64,000 nt of DNA. Origin: Hirsutella rhossiliensis. Taxonomy: Eukaryota > Ascomycota > Sordariomycetes > Hypocreales > Ophiocordycipitaceae. The notes below the pieces were generated by a model, which saw nothing but the letters and a program-made list of their open reading frames with translations, searched no databases and had not been told where the DNA came from. The position numbers and the translations under genes are program-made. The number at the start of each line of letters is the position of its first letter. Position 1 is the stretch's first letter. The DNA is taken from the NCBI RefSeq assembly GCF_020360975.1, contig NW_025408670.1:6076001-6140000 (forward strand), written 5' to 3'. This document shows positions 32,323 to 43,242 of this stretch, in pieces.

Positions 32323-33921
32323 ATGCCTCGACCACAAATTGATCTTTCCACAGTTCAGGAGGAAATCACCGGCTTGCATCGAGATGGATCCTCTATTAAT
32401 ACAATCCGTACGCATCTTCTCGAGCATCATCAGCTTCAAGTAAGCCGCGCCAGTCTCTATCGATCGATCAAAGACTGGGGACTTCTTCGTCAAGCACGTA
32501 CGATCACTTCAGATACCTTACGGGACCGAATTAGGTCGCTATTCTTTGATGAATGTCTTAAGGATGATTTCATGCTTAAACGACTTAGAGACGAGGGTTT
32601 ACGATCTCAAAGTTCCGTCTTGAAAGAATTCGGCTTGAAGAGGGCTCTACCGCCGCCAATCCTGAAGCGCTCCAAGTCGCAAGGAACGCGCCCGGTCCTT
32701 TTTAACAGCCAGGCACAGATCTCTACAACGCTACAAGGACATGGCCGGAACTATCTCTATACGTATATGCGCCAGCAACATCATATTATTAGTCGTGATG
32801 CCCTATACGCAGAGTATCGAGACTTCACGCCTGAGAACGTTAGGGAACGATGGGGACGAACACGTTACACACGACGTGACTTCTCTATCCATGGCCCAGA
32901 CTGGGTCTGGTCTATTGATGGCTACGACAAACTTAAGAATTGGGGTTTTGAGATCTATGCTGGTATTGACGCGTACTCACGGTATATTACGTGGTTTTAC
33001 TGTGGGTTTTCGTCCAGTACGAGCTGGAACGTTGCAAAACAGTACCTCCACGTACTAAACCAGCGGCACGCTATGCCTCGTATCTTGCGATCGGACCATG
33101 GTAATGAGACATCCTCTTATGCGGGATACATTATTACCTATCCGGCATGCGAACGAAGGAACAGGGCTCTGATCTCGTCCCAATTGCATTTGGAGACTGC
33201 TGGTACTTTGGCCGAAGCATTCATAACACCCGGATTGAGAGCTGGTGGCATCGGTTAGGCAGTAATCGTGCTGGGTTCTGGCGAGTAAGTATAATTTTAT
33301 CCATCATCTACCCTAGTTATACTAACTCTCCATTAGCAATACTTTCAATGGCTCACCGAACATGGCTTATTTGACAGTAGCTCAAGGGCGGATCGAGTGG
33401 CAATTCTCTATATCTATATGGATACTATCCGTCAAGAGCTAGTCCAATTCGTTCATATGTGGAACAGTCATACTATTCGACATCAGCCAAATCGTCCACA
33501 CGTTCGAAGCGGGCAACCTACGGTCTTATATCATCAGCTTGATTCTGCTGGTGAACAGAATTATGCCGAGGAGATCCCACCGGATCGGCTTCGCATATGC
33601 ACCGAGCTTTTCGATGAGGATACCACGAACCTAGACGACTACCTACCGCTTAAAACTAAAGAGATATGCGATTATTTGGTTCAATTAAGCATTGGAACTA
33701 TATCTTCAAGTCCTCCGAACCCGGAATATCCATGGCTTGACGAGTACAACTCGCTCCGGACACATCTGCATCAGTATATTACTGATCAGAAGCAACCGGA
33801 AGTCACGTTACTTAGTCGCCCAGAAAATGGTCGGGACCGACTACAACAAGTCTTATCACAGTCTAATATTAGCCTAGACGATCTTGAACAGTTGAGTTTT
33901 AGGAGTGACGATGGTAATTAA
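32323..33921 (+). pseudogene. Integrase-core (rve/DDE) transposase of the TIR element
   Basis: The start is the ATG at 32323 (MPRPQIDLSTVQEEIT). The N-terminal 60 residues resemble a helix-turn-helix (INTIRTHLLEHHQLQVSRAS). The core shows Asp in VWSIDGYDKLKNWGFEIYAG, Asp in ILRSDHGNET and Glu in NTRIESWWHRL, about 47 residues after the second Asp. It belongs to a widespread but poorly studied fungal integrase-core family. An intron at 33285-33336 joins AGFWR to QYFQWLTEHG. The C-terminal part includes FVHMWNSHTIRHQPNRPHV. One frameshift lies near 33135, so this copy is probably inactive. Confidence 0.75.
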
Positions 33922-33941
33922 AGAAAAAAGCAAGTGAACGG

Positions 33942-34385
33942 TTAAGATTGCGATTTTACATGAGCTTGACGACGTGTAACCATTTGCTCCCCTATAGTCC
34001 CGTCCGCGTTAGAGATACCATCTTCTTGAGTCTCGCCTTCCTTGATATCCTCTAAGACCTGACCTGGGCTCCCTAAATCTGACTTAAAGTCCTGTGAAAA
34101 GTCAAAATCCGCCTCAGATGCTACTTGTATCGTAGATTTATTCTCGGCCTCCTCCTTGATAGCCTCTACCTTAAACTTCTTGCTTGTATTCTTCGGCGTC
34201 GGTTTAGTCTTAGGGAGTTGCTTGCGTTTCTTCGGAGACGCACTCTCTTTTTTAACTAAAGGTTCGTTCTTGGCGCTAAGAATATGTGCGGGTTCGAAGA
34301 GGTCGTCTGGGTTGTTGTCGCTCTCGTAAGAGAACAAAAAGATTAAAGAGTACTTAAAAGGTGATGCAATCGCCTTGTTTGGGGA
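33942..34385 (-). pseudogene. 3' part of ORF-C of the TIR element, cut by copia-1
   Basis: It reads from the copia edge to the stop at 33942 and is lysine-rich (KKRKQLPKTKPTPKNTSKKF), then acidic. It is probably the end of the minus-strand gene whose 5' part is 37932-38600. The frame across the copia insertion is not resolved, so an intron or indel may lie there. It converges on the transposase, 20 bp away. Confidence 0.5.
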
Positions 34386-34656
34386 TATCGCACGGAGGAT
34401 GAGCAAGTGGGCATAAAGATCAGGGACTGGAAGACTCTTGATTCTGCTATCTAAGGTGGGAAAGAGGCGAGATCTTTATAGACTGCCTGAATATGAGAAT
34501 GGAAGGGAATGGTAGTGAATGGAAGCATCTGATCGGATCATCTGGAAGCCACTGATGCGTTGATGATGCCTCCTAGAAGTTTCTGTGGGGAAATGTGGAA
34601 ACGGACTGTGCGAATAGGGGGTCAGACTGTTGGAGGCTGATATCCTATGTGTGACA
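34386..34656 (-). repeat. 3' LTR of copia-1
   Basis: In element sense it runs from TGTCACACATAGG to CCGTGCGATA. It matches 37661-37931 throughout. Confidence 0.93.
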
Positions 34657-34704
34657 TACCCCAGGTTGTGCTGGCTAGTGGGCAGTGCAAACTGAAGAAA
34701 GAAA

Positions 34705-36592
34705 CTAGATCCCTAGCAACGTAGAGATATCGACGAGACCGAGTTGTTTGACGAAAGTAGCAAATTTCTGGCCTGGCAGAGCTTTGGTGAGCGGGCTGAG
34801 CGCCGTGGCTGAGTCACTCGGACCGGGGTCCGGTGTCGGATATGGGTGCTGAATGTCATGAAACTCATCCTGATCATCCGAGTCCTCATGATCAGATGGT
34901 TCGGGTTGTACCACAATCGTGGTGGCGTCTCCTTGGTCTGAGGTTGAGGGAGATTGCTCAACGGGGTCAGGTTCAGGTTCATCGATTTGAGTGGGGATTT
35001 CCTCGTAATCCGACTCGTCCTCGATGTGGGCTGGAAGCTGTACTTCCACGCGCTGTGGGATAGGTTCTGGTGGCTGATCATTTCCGTCATAGAAGATGCT
35101 TTCATTGAAGGTCACATCTCGGACCCTTCGGACTTCTGATGTGGACGGAATCCAGATCCTGAAAATGTTCGTGGAATCATATCCAACGAGATAACCGATT
35201 TCTGTGTGAGGGTCGGTCTTTAGGTCCTTCTTCTGTCTGTTCTGAAGGGCCTGGGGTGTCAAGGATAGGCTCTGCAGCCGTATGCCTTGAGAAACGTGAT
35301 GTCAGGCTGGTCTTGCTGGTAGCCTATGTCTCTGTTGTTGTCTCGCAGCCACTGATGAAGCAGCTGGAAAGGCGTTCGGAAGCTGTGGTTCTGCATGGGC
35401 GATCTGTTGTGCAAAAACACTGCTGCTTTCCAAGTCTCTGGCCAAAGATCAGATGGTAAATTGGCATCAATTCCCATTGTTCTGGCCTGGGCAGATATTA
35501 CCCCCCCAGATCGCTCTGCAGAACCGTTTTGAGCGGGAGTGTAAGGGGCAGAAGGTTCATCTTGAATCCCCTTTTCCTCGATCCAGCTCTCATACGCACT
35601 CTGAAGAGAACGATCGTTATCACGGTGGATAATGCAAATGTTGAGATTCCATTGGCGTTGAACCATTGCCTCGTGGTTTCTCAAAGCAGTCATAACGGAC
35701 CCTTGTGTCGCGTCATTCAGAAGGTAGATGAAGATCATGCTTGTAAATTCATCTTTGATAAGAAGAACAGCTTCCTTGCCGTTGAATGAGGTGTTCATAC
35801 TGAAGATATCAACGTAGATTCTCCAGAATGGTCTGGGGGCTCGGTTTTGAGGGGTTCGGCGAGAGACGACCTTCTTTCCCTTCCCAAGGGAACACGCGGT
35901 GCAATCGATGGTAACTGGGCCTTTGATCTTCGAACCCGTCGTGTTCTCAACAAGATGCTCTAGGGCTTGAGCGTTCAAGTGACCTAGGCGCTTATGCCAA
36001 AGCGTAGCATCTGCTGTTTTCACTGTGCGAGGTGCAGATGAAGATGTGAAATTGGAGGCGTGAGAGTCCTCCTTAATCGGGTTGAACTCGATGACCGGTT
36101 GACGAAAGCGGCGTTTCGTATGAAATATAATCTGATCGTCTTTAGAGACGCGTCCAGATAGTGGATTCCAGTTGTATCCCTTCGCAAGAAAGCGGTCGAG
36201 GGATGCGATGTTGGTGTGGAATTTTGGCACGAAGGCAACTTCGTTGAGCTGAAAAAGTCCTCCTTCTTCAAGCTTCATACGGACTGTGCCGTAGCCAAGG
36301 ATCTGAAGTTGACTATCGCCTGCAAAGAGCTCTTTTGGCTCTGCAAGGGCGGTGTAGTCAAGAAAACGGGATCGGTTGTTGCAAATGTGTGTGTCTGATC
36401 CGGAATCAAGGATAAAGGAGTCATACAGCGGGTAGACTGCCTTTCCCGTCGAGAAACTGGTTGATGGAGGTGTTGAGGAGGCGGTGTGTTGTCAGGAGCT
36501 GGTAGAAGACCGGCAAACGCTGTGCCTTTAACGGAGGAGTCGGACGATTTCTCCATTTCCTTCTTCTTGAAGTCTTGTGCTTTCTCCGTCAT
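34705..36592 (-). pseudogene. Copia-1 protease and integrase region
   Basis: Protease remnant FILDSGSDTHICNN is followed by a GAG-pre-integrase zinc segment (LWHKRLGHLNAQALEHLV to CTACSLGK). The integrase core has Asp in IYVDIFSMN, Asp in IIHRDNDRSL and Glu in NGSAERSGG. A missing nucleotide at about 35262 shifts the frame before LTPQALQNRQKKD. The last ORF ends at 34705 with an acidic linker and no RT. Another shift separates the protease from the integrase near 36280. Confidence 0.85.
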
Positions 36593-36599
36593 CTTCTTT

Positions 36600-37588
36600 G
36601 CCCATGGATTGAGTCGAGGATTTCCTTGATCTTCTTCTCAACCTTCTGATCAGGAGTCCAGCCATCAGGCCGAGCTGATTTGATGAGATAGAAGCAATCT
36701 ACGAAGCGGTGATATTCTCCGCAGACACACATAGGAACACCATCAGCGTTCTTGCTTGAAGACCACTTAGGCTTGTCCTCTTTCCTCTCCGATTTCTCTC
36801 CTTGCCTTGGAAGGCAGCTCCGAATGATCCTTTGCTGTTGTTGGCGGCCTTGATTCGGTGAGCTCGTTCAAAGATCTCACTGATCTTAATGCCGTCCGGG
36901 AAGTCCGTCTTCCAATCAGGCTTGCCGAATACGGCCTCGTCTTCCATTTTGTTGACCCAATAGTCTGTGAATGGGGCGTTGATGGACGAAACAGCCTGTA
37001 GGAAATCTTGGGTAGGGCGAAGGTCCTGGACATCAGGAAGCCCTAATTGCTTTGCCTCAGTGAGGACTTTCTGCCATTGGGTGACCCAAGCTTCGATCTT
37101 GGTCCTGTTTGGCGACTGAAGGGTGGAACGATAACGCTGAACAACTTCCTCTCGAGTGCCCAGTCGGTTGGGGCCACACGAGCCTGAAGCAAGGCAAGTT
37201 GCTTTGCAACGTCGTGTTCCTCGGCAATGGTGCTGTAGTAGTTGCCGATGGTCTTGACGATGTGTTGTTGAAGGCTGGCGAGTGCCTTCACTTGATCCCT
37301 ATACCCTTGAAGCTTCGAGCGGTATTGGGTGTGGAGGAATTCGAGACGGCGAAATTCCTCCGAGGTCAGATCCACGAGATCAGATGCTTCGTGGTTGATT
37401 TGTCGGAATGTTGGTTCAACTGGCTGCTGAAGAACCGGCTTACCCTCCTTGACGGCAGGGTCCAGAAAGTCCCAAAGACTGTGGGACGTGGCGAATTTCT
37501 TGATGATAGAAATCCATTGTTTCCAGTCGCAAGGGCCGTTGAGCACGGTGCCCTTGGAAGAGCCATCAAGATCTAGAGCTGAGCTCAT
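36600..37588 (-). pseudogene. Copia-1 Gag
   Basis: It starts at the ATG at 37588 (MSSALDLDGSSKG), 72 bp after the 5' LTR. The core is like UBN2/retrotran-gag (DWKQWISIIKKFATSHSLWDF). A zinc-knuckle-like CVCGEYHRFVDCFY lies near 36690-36740. The frame is interrupted near 37045 and 36700. Confidence 0.75.
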
Positions 37589-37647
37589 TGTGGAAGCTAT
37601 TCTGCGCAGCGGAGTGAACAAGAATAAGATACCCAGTCAGTGGCAGA

Positions 37648-37660
37648 CCGGGCTCATAAC
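37648..37660 (-). other. Copia-1 primer-binding site (initiator tRNA-Met anticodon arm type)
   Basis: The plus strand just inside the 5' LTR reads CCGGGCTCATAAC, so the element RNA has GTTATGAGCCCGG. This is complementary to the anticodon arm of initiator tRNA-Met (GGGCUCAUAAC), the half-tRNA primer known from Drosophila copia. Confidence 0.7.
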
Positions 37661-37931
37661 TATCGCACGGAGGATGAGCAAGTGGGCATAAAGATCAGGG
37701 ACTGGAAGACTCTTGATTCTGCTATCTAAGGTGGGAAAGAGGCGAGATCTTTATAGACTGCCTGAATATGAGAATGGAAGGGAATGGTAGTGAATGGAAG
37801 CATCTGATCGGATCATCTGGAAGCCACTGATGCGTTGATGATGCCTCCTAGAAGTTTCTGTGGGGAAATGTGGAAACGGACTGTGCGAATAGGGGGTCAG
37901 ACTGTTGGAGGCTGATATCCTATGTGTGACA
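37661..37931 (-). repeat. 5' LTR of copia-1
   Basis: It matches 34386-34656 throughout its 271 bp. Confidence 0.93.
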
Positions 37932-38600
37932 GGGAAATCGAGCGAAAAGGTCAAGCAGGGATGTCGTCTCGTATGCTTGTGATGGATAATACGAGATCGA
38001 GCCTGGATTGTTTGCTAAGCAAGCTGATAGGAGCTTCCAGTCGCGATCGATTAAAGTCTCGTCGTTAATGGCTCTGCGAATAATCTGTTGAATCATGTCG
38101 GAATGTGACGGGAATTGCTTGGCTGGTTCGGAAAAGAAACAGTGTGTAACCTTCCGTACAAGACTAGGATATCCTACGTGATACTTCTTTACAGGCAATC
38201 CTTTATTATCGATGATTCTAAAGGACGCACAATAAAAGTTCACCGTTAGATCGAAGGGCTGGAGCATTGATCGCTTTCTTGTTGCCTGCGCACTCTCAGA
38301 GCGATGGGTGTTGCCCTCGTTCGTGGCCGTAACGAGTTGACGTAATCCATTTGTAGACTTTATAGCTGGGACTGTCATCGCAGGAGCTATCTGTCGTTCT
38401 GTTTGACTATCGTCGGAAGTGAGATCGATCGTCTGCGCGTCATGGTCGTTGGATCTCGAGCTTTGTATATTCGTCCGGACGGGAACTTGTCGAGACTGTC
38501 GGGTAAGGAGATTTCCGCAATAAAGACAGACTGTCCATAATGGTTGACTAAGGATACTGCCCGATGGGAGTATCCCGTCGCCGTCTAAGTATCATCAGCC
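37932..38600 (-). pseudogene. 5' part of ORF-C of the TIR element
   Basis: An open frame runs from about 38600 through VCLYCGN, an acidic DLTSDDSQTE segment and LDLFARFP to the copia edge. I do not recognise the family. The start is not clear. Copia-1 cuts it from the 33942-34385 part. Confidence 0.45.
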
Positions 38601-38891
38601 ATTGCCTCTTAATAAGTTAATGACGAAGAGGTGGTAGATGTGCGAAGTAAACGAATTTTCTTCGTAATCTTAATGGAATACTTTTAGTTTCAAAGTGTGT
38701 AGAGCATAAATGCAGATAAGGAGTGGAGTTTATTTAGTCATCATTATATGAGTTGTGTACCATTATCTCAACCCATTCCTGGAATTTTCTCCCAATTATC
38801 TGCCACTGCCGAGGAGTAATTGACTGTAGGTCCTCGCTTTCTTGGGAATAGCTATAGTTCTCCTCTGTTTGATGATGACCTAAGACGATTA

Positions 38892-39366
38892 TTAGTTGAA
38901 TCTTTTCCCTTTTCTTTTTATAGGTAGAACTAGAGTGTTACAGTGTAGTTTGCATAGCGACCCACGAGATGAGTACGTGCAATTCGCGCATGCACCTGAC
39001 CCTAGCATTTCCAGAGTGTAACAGCCTTGAAACACCCCATTCCCTTTTATACACTGGACACAGGGAGCTTTCGGCTGATCACCGAATATAAATATCAAGG
39101 CGGCATCGAGATGTTGGCTTCGTGTAAGCAAGTCGATGCGAATGTGATATACCTTGCCTCGCCTTCGTATTGAGACATATAAAGCGTTTAGGGGCTGTAG
39201 ATGCTAGCAATCTCTCGACCTTGGACGAACGGACTTGATACACCTTAGACAACGCCCATGATGTAAGTTCAATGCTAGTTATTGGTTGTTGTGCAGTAGG
39301 AGGAATTGATGGGAGGAGAATACTGTCAATCGTGATAGCTTGCATTTTTAATATTCGTCCACGCAA
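38892..39366 (-). pseudogene. ORF-B of the TIR element, DUF3716-like cysteine motif
   Basis: The segment APCVQCIKGNGVFQGC, followed by GACANCTYSSRGSLC, has the Cys spacing and glycine pattern of DUF3716. This small putative zinc-binding domain is common in fungal proteins of unknown role. The upstream part (MQAITIDSILLPSIPP) is in another frame, so an intron or a frameshift lies near 39110. The ORF lies between the right TIR and ORF-C, inside the transposon. Confidence 0.55.
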
Positions 39367-39521
39367 AATAAAGTAGGGGGAAGAAAGAAACGTGACTGTA
39401 AAGATCTGCTATAACTTCGTCGTATATGCAATTAACCCTGCTTCTGCTAAGCCGAATATTTAAAATGGGCCATAACCTCTATGGTCACAGTAGGGTATAC
39501 GTAATGACAAATTTTCTTCCC

Positions 39522-39560
39522 AAATGCGTTTTGAGACAGTCTGGCCTACAGTCGCCCGTA
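39522..39560 (-). repeat. Right 39-bp TIR of the integrase-type transposon
   Basis: It is a perfect inverted copy of 32076-32114 and is followed by the duplicate ATCTC. Confidence 0.92.
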
Positions 39561-40357
39561 ATCTCCGTCACGCGTTCTGGGTTATACACTAAAAGCCCCT
39601 TACGAAGTGGCAGGATAGTAGCATCAATGTGCATCGCGTGCTCGTCGGTCGTGGCAAGAATTTCCACGCAGTAGCTGTTGGAGACCAGAGCTTGCAGATA
39701 CTGCACACCTTTAAGATTGGTGACATGGCTTAATTGTCCAATAATTGTTTTCCCAAAGCGCATAAAATCTGCTGCATCAAACGCCGGCCGCGAATTGTTG
39801 ATGGCCCATTGCTTGTTCTTGGTACCGCCATTGCTAGTAGCTGTTGAGTCGACAACATGGTCGTAGAGAGTGTCCTCCCCTACGATCAAAGGCGCGCGAC
39901 AGACTCTGAATGAGCCACTGCTGATCAGCTCGTCTAGGATGTCTGCATACGCAAGTTGAATTTCGTGGCGGCGGCACTTCCATGCGAAAGGTGCTTCGAT
40001 AATGGTGTGGCCGACCGTCATCAGCCCATCCCGTGGCATGGCTCCCGTATAACCACCGACCTTTAGCCAGTTGATCTCCTTGGGACGGTAGACACGGATG
40101 CCGAGTGCCTGCAGTATTGCGGCTAAGTGGTCGAGCTCTTCCTGGGCTTTGGCAATGATATCTGCAGGAAACGGATTGGACTGCCTGAAATTGGCCAGAT
40201 GTTCCACCGGCATTGTCGCCTTCATCATCCGGGAAGGCTCGGACGGAAATGCAGACCCCTCTGCGCGACCAACAATGACGGCTTTGAGCGGTGACCACTC
40301 ATCTTCGGCCGACAGCAGAGGCATTTCACCAGCCGTGAAAGATGCGTCCATGACCAT

Positions 40358-41080
40358 AAAACAACAAGAACTGCCGAACAACTAGATGTTCGACCAGAGG
40401 CGGGAGAATAGGCGACGAGCGGTTTAGTTTCAGCTGTCGAGTGGCGAAGAGGGACCTGATTACACACAAGCACCGCATCCTTATGGTTGAGCATTACCGT
40501 TTATTAGTAGGTGTCACGATATTTATCTAGGTATGTATGTGGGTCGTACAAAACAGTGCCGTCGCACCACGGGGACAGCTAAGAAGCTTTATCCTCATCT
40601 TGCCCCCCGCATCATTTTCGTTCCGCTACTGCATATCGGCGAACCAAGGGTGCACCTCATCCTTCCGTTCTAGGCTCCATTATGGGGCCGAGTTACCGTG
40701 GTATCGCACAGCGGGGCAAAAAGAGCGGTCAAGTCCCCCGCTGTTGCGCTGTGCCGTCTCGATACAAAGGGTCTCCTGTGAAGGAAGGGGTCAGCCCGGA
40801 CCTGAGATAGGTACCGGCCTAGACGAAAACATCTAATTATCTGTCATACAAATCTAGTAGGCTAGCGTTTGCCAGATCCGTCTGGTGACTTCTACCGCGT
40901 CTTACCCCTTATGTCCACCATCTTCTACGTCTGTGGCCGCACCCCTTGGTGCGCGAGGCCGCCGCCCTCGTCAGCGCACCCCTTTTGCGTCCTTGGCGCG
41001 TGATACACCCCTTCAGGCGACACGGTTACGAGTTGCCTGGGTTCGTGAGGTTGAGATGACGGTTATATGCGGCATTGAGT
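40358..41080. other. Spacer upstream of the amidinotransferase
   Basis: It should contain the amidinotransferase promoter. No gene, TIR or repeat is recognised in these 723 bp. Confidence 0.4.
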
Positions 41081-43242
41081 AGTGATGTTATGACGGCTTT
41101 AAGTCCGGTTGAAATGAGTAAAAATAGGTAATCTACTATATAAAGCCCGCGTCGAACTAATCAGTGCCCGGTTCGAATCAATATTAGTGACGGTAGCGTC
41201 GCTAAATATAATTCCGAAAGTTGCGATAGCTTTAATTATTCTTCTTATAGAGACTAGGTTACGTAGGCGCAGGCGCCTTAAAGTTAGTAATGCCCTTATA
41301 TATAATAATACTATTGAGTATTACTATTCGGCCAAGTGGAAATCTCTATTCGGCCAACAGGGCCCGTGCGGGCCCTGCCTCCCCGCAGCCACACCCGCAC
41401 ACCTAAATTAGCTGCGCGCGCATAGCATATAGCAGTGTAATTCCCTACGCATTCTCTTTAATTATATAACGCGCATATAGCTTAATTCGACCAAAAAACG
41501 CATCTTCGCGATAATCGCGAGATATGCATATAACACGGCCCGGCTATTAATCCGGCCTAGGCTGCGTGGCCGGGATTACCTCCTCCACCGACGAGGCTGG
41601 CGGAGCCTTTCTACCCCTCGCCCGTCTCCCTCGAGATCCCCTTATCCTAGTTATTCCGCGCCCTCGCGATCTTTCTGCTGACGCCCGGGCAGAGCCCTGA
41701 CTATCCCCATCTATCTCTGCCTATATACGTGTGCGGCGCATACTTGCGTTGAGCCGGCGAGTGCTCGCCTAACTCGACCGCGGTAGCCGCCTTTGCGTGC
41801 CTCTTGGTTATGATGCCGGCTGCGAGGTAAGCTGCGAGTCGGGCTCGAGGGCATCGTTAACTTGGTCCTAGCTAGGCTATAGGTCTTAAGGCATAGGCAG
41901 GCGAGTGTTCTTAGCTACGCGAGGCCGGCCACGGAGGTTTTAAATAACGTTAGGATCTCGGATTCGAAGAAGTAGCTCGTCGAGGTCCTATAGGTAAGGA
42001 TTAGTATAATTTATATAGAAAATAGGGTAGGTCTCTACTAGAGGCTTCTTAAGCTACTACCGAGGGTAAATATTATACTTCGTAAGCGGAACGTTAGCTT
42101 AAAGGCGTTAGAAGATCGTATACGTATAAGGAAGCCCGTGCTACTATATAAATCGACTTATATAAGGAGGCAGCGGCTATAGCTCCCGCTCCTGCCCTTA
42201 CTCTTATCCTTACCCCGGCTTTAAGGGCATCGCGGCTAAGGTAAGTTAGTGTTGCTTAGTAAGGATATTAACCGCCTAGTAGGTAACTTTAACGTTTAGC
42301 CTACCTAGCTATTTTTAGCTAAGATAAAGAAGCCGCTACTATACCTTCTAGCGAGCTGCCTCTTAAATATAGTAGCGTTCTTTATTTATAAGTATTTATT
42401 TAAGGGCGTTATAAATATAGAGAGGCTTTAGTACTAAAGTAATAAATAGTTTTATTATTATATAATACCTTTAAAGTATATAATCTTTTATTTAAAGTTA
42501 TATTTACTTTTAATTTAAAATAATAAAGATTATTTAGATTAATTATTTTTAATAAGAAGATTAAAATTATAATATATCCTTTTTAAAAGAACTATTACTT
42601 AAAGAGCTTTAAAGTAAGCTACTATTATAACTTTAAGTATAAAAGTAAAGCTATAAGCTCTTTTAAAAGGTTTAAAGGAAGCTATTTTCCTTAGCTAGCT
42701 ACTAATATTACTATACCTATAAATTTTAACCTAATTATTTAAAAAATATAATAATATATAGACTATACGAATTCTAATAAAAAATATAAAGCTATTAACC
42801 TAGCTATAGTATATTAATATCTATTAGTATTAGTTATACTAAGAAGTCTAAAAGGGACTTATTTCCGTTTATTAGGTTTTAATAGTATCGATAAAAGTAA
42901 ACGGTCTTATAAAGCCCTTACTAAAGTAAAAGCTAGCTATCTTTTTATAGTAAATTAGGCTAGAAAACGTTTATAAGAAGCTATCTTTAAAAGCCCGCCT
43001 TAAGAGTCTATAAGAGGAGCTAATAGCCTATATAAGAAGGTAACGTCTATAGCTAAAGAAGAGAAAGAGGTTTTCCTTTTAAAGGGCCCCCTATTTTAAT
43101 TAGGTTTCTCCCTTTTAAAAAAGCCCCCCTTTTTTATAGGACTTTCCCCTCTTTAAGCCCCTATTCCTTAAGTAGGTCTAAAAAAGCCTAGGGACCTAAA
43201 AGGGCCCTTACTTTCCTTAAGTAAAAGGATAATTATAGAGCT
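41081..43242. repeat. RIP-degraded repeat DNA, left of the decayed Ty3/gypsy
   Basis: AT-rich sequence is dominated by TpA, with CpA/TpG almost absent beyond about 41900 while CpG remains. A less affected GC patch is at 41340-41860, including the hairpin GGGCCCG-TG-CGGGCCC and two copies of TATTCGGCCAA. No reading frame survives. The original element cannot be named. Confidence 0.6.

Larger units (their letters stand above)
34386..37931 (-). mobile_element. Copia-1: Ty1/copia element lacking reverse transcriptase
   Basis: The LTRs are identical by eye at 34386-34656 and 37661-37931 (271 bp). The flanks are GGGGA and GGGAA, a probable 5-bp duplication with one change. It has gag, protease and integrase but ends 49 bp after the integrase ORF, so RT and RNase H are missing. 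It would need another element's RT. The identical LTRs point to a very recent insertion, and there is no RIP. Confidence 0.9.
32076..39560 (+). mobile_element. TIR transposon with retroviral-integrase-like transposase, carrying two further ORFs and a nested copia
   Basis: The terminal inverted repeats are 39 bp and perfect (32076-32114 and 39522-39560), starting TACGGGCGACTG. The target duplication is 5 bp, ATCTC (32071-32075 and 39561-39565). It is confirmed because removing one copy restores the amidinotransferase frame. Total length is 7485 bp, or about 3.9 kb without the nested copia. It carries a DDE/rve-type transposase on the plus strand and two ORFs on the minus strand. This does not fit Tc1/mariner, hAT or the classic 4-bp Ginger pattern. 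I cannot assign a named superfamily. Confidence 0.85.
31770..40357 (-). pseudogene. Glycine-amidinotransferase-like enzyme, split by a TIR transposon
   Basis: The family moves an amidino (guanidine) group from arginine to an amine acceptor through a Cys intermediate. The N-terminal part is 40357-39566 and the C-terminal part 32075-31770. Removing the 7.5-kb insert and one copy of the duplication ATCTC gives a continuous frame (PERVTEMELRRHAVF) of about 365 residues. The family catalytic triad is visible: Asp in RPAFDAADF (about 194-197), His in HAMHIDA (about 243) and Cys in GGSFHCATVDL (about 353). I chose the ATG at 40357; 40351 is an alternative. No other defect is seen. Placed among P450s and pumps it suggests a guanidine-bearing metabolite, but that is inference. 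Confidence 0.82.

Noticed and set aside
32078..39558. TA target duplication for the integrase-type transposon (Tc1/mariner).
   Set aside because: TA belongs to the TIR. Only the 5-bp duplication ATCTC restores the amidinotransferase frame.
41150..41185. Possible tRNA gene or SINE: CCGGTTCGAATC resembles a tRNA T-loop (B box).
   Set aside because: No matching acceptor stem, anticodon arm or A box is found upstream within tRNA distance.
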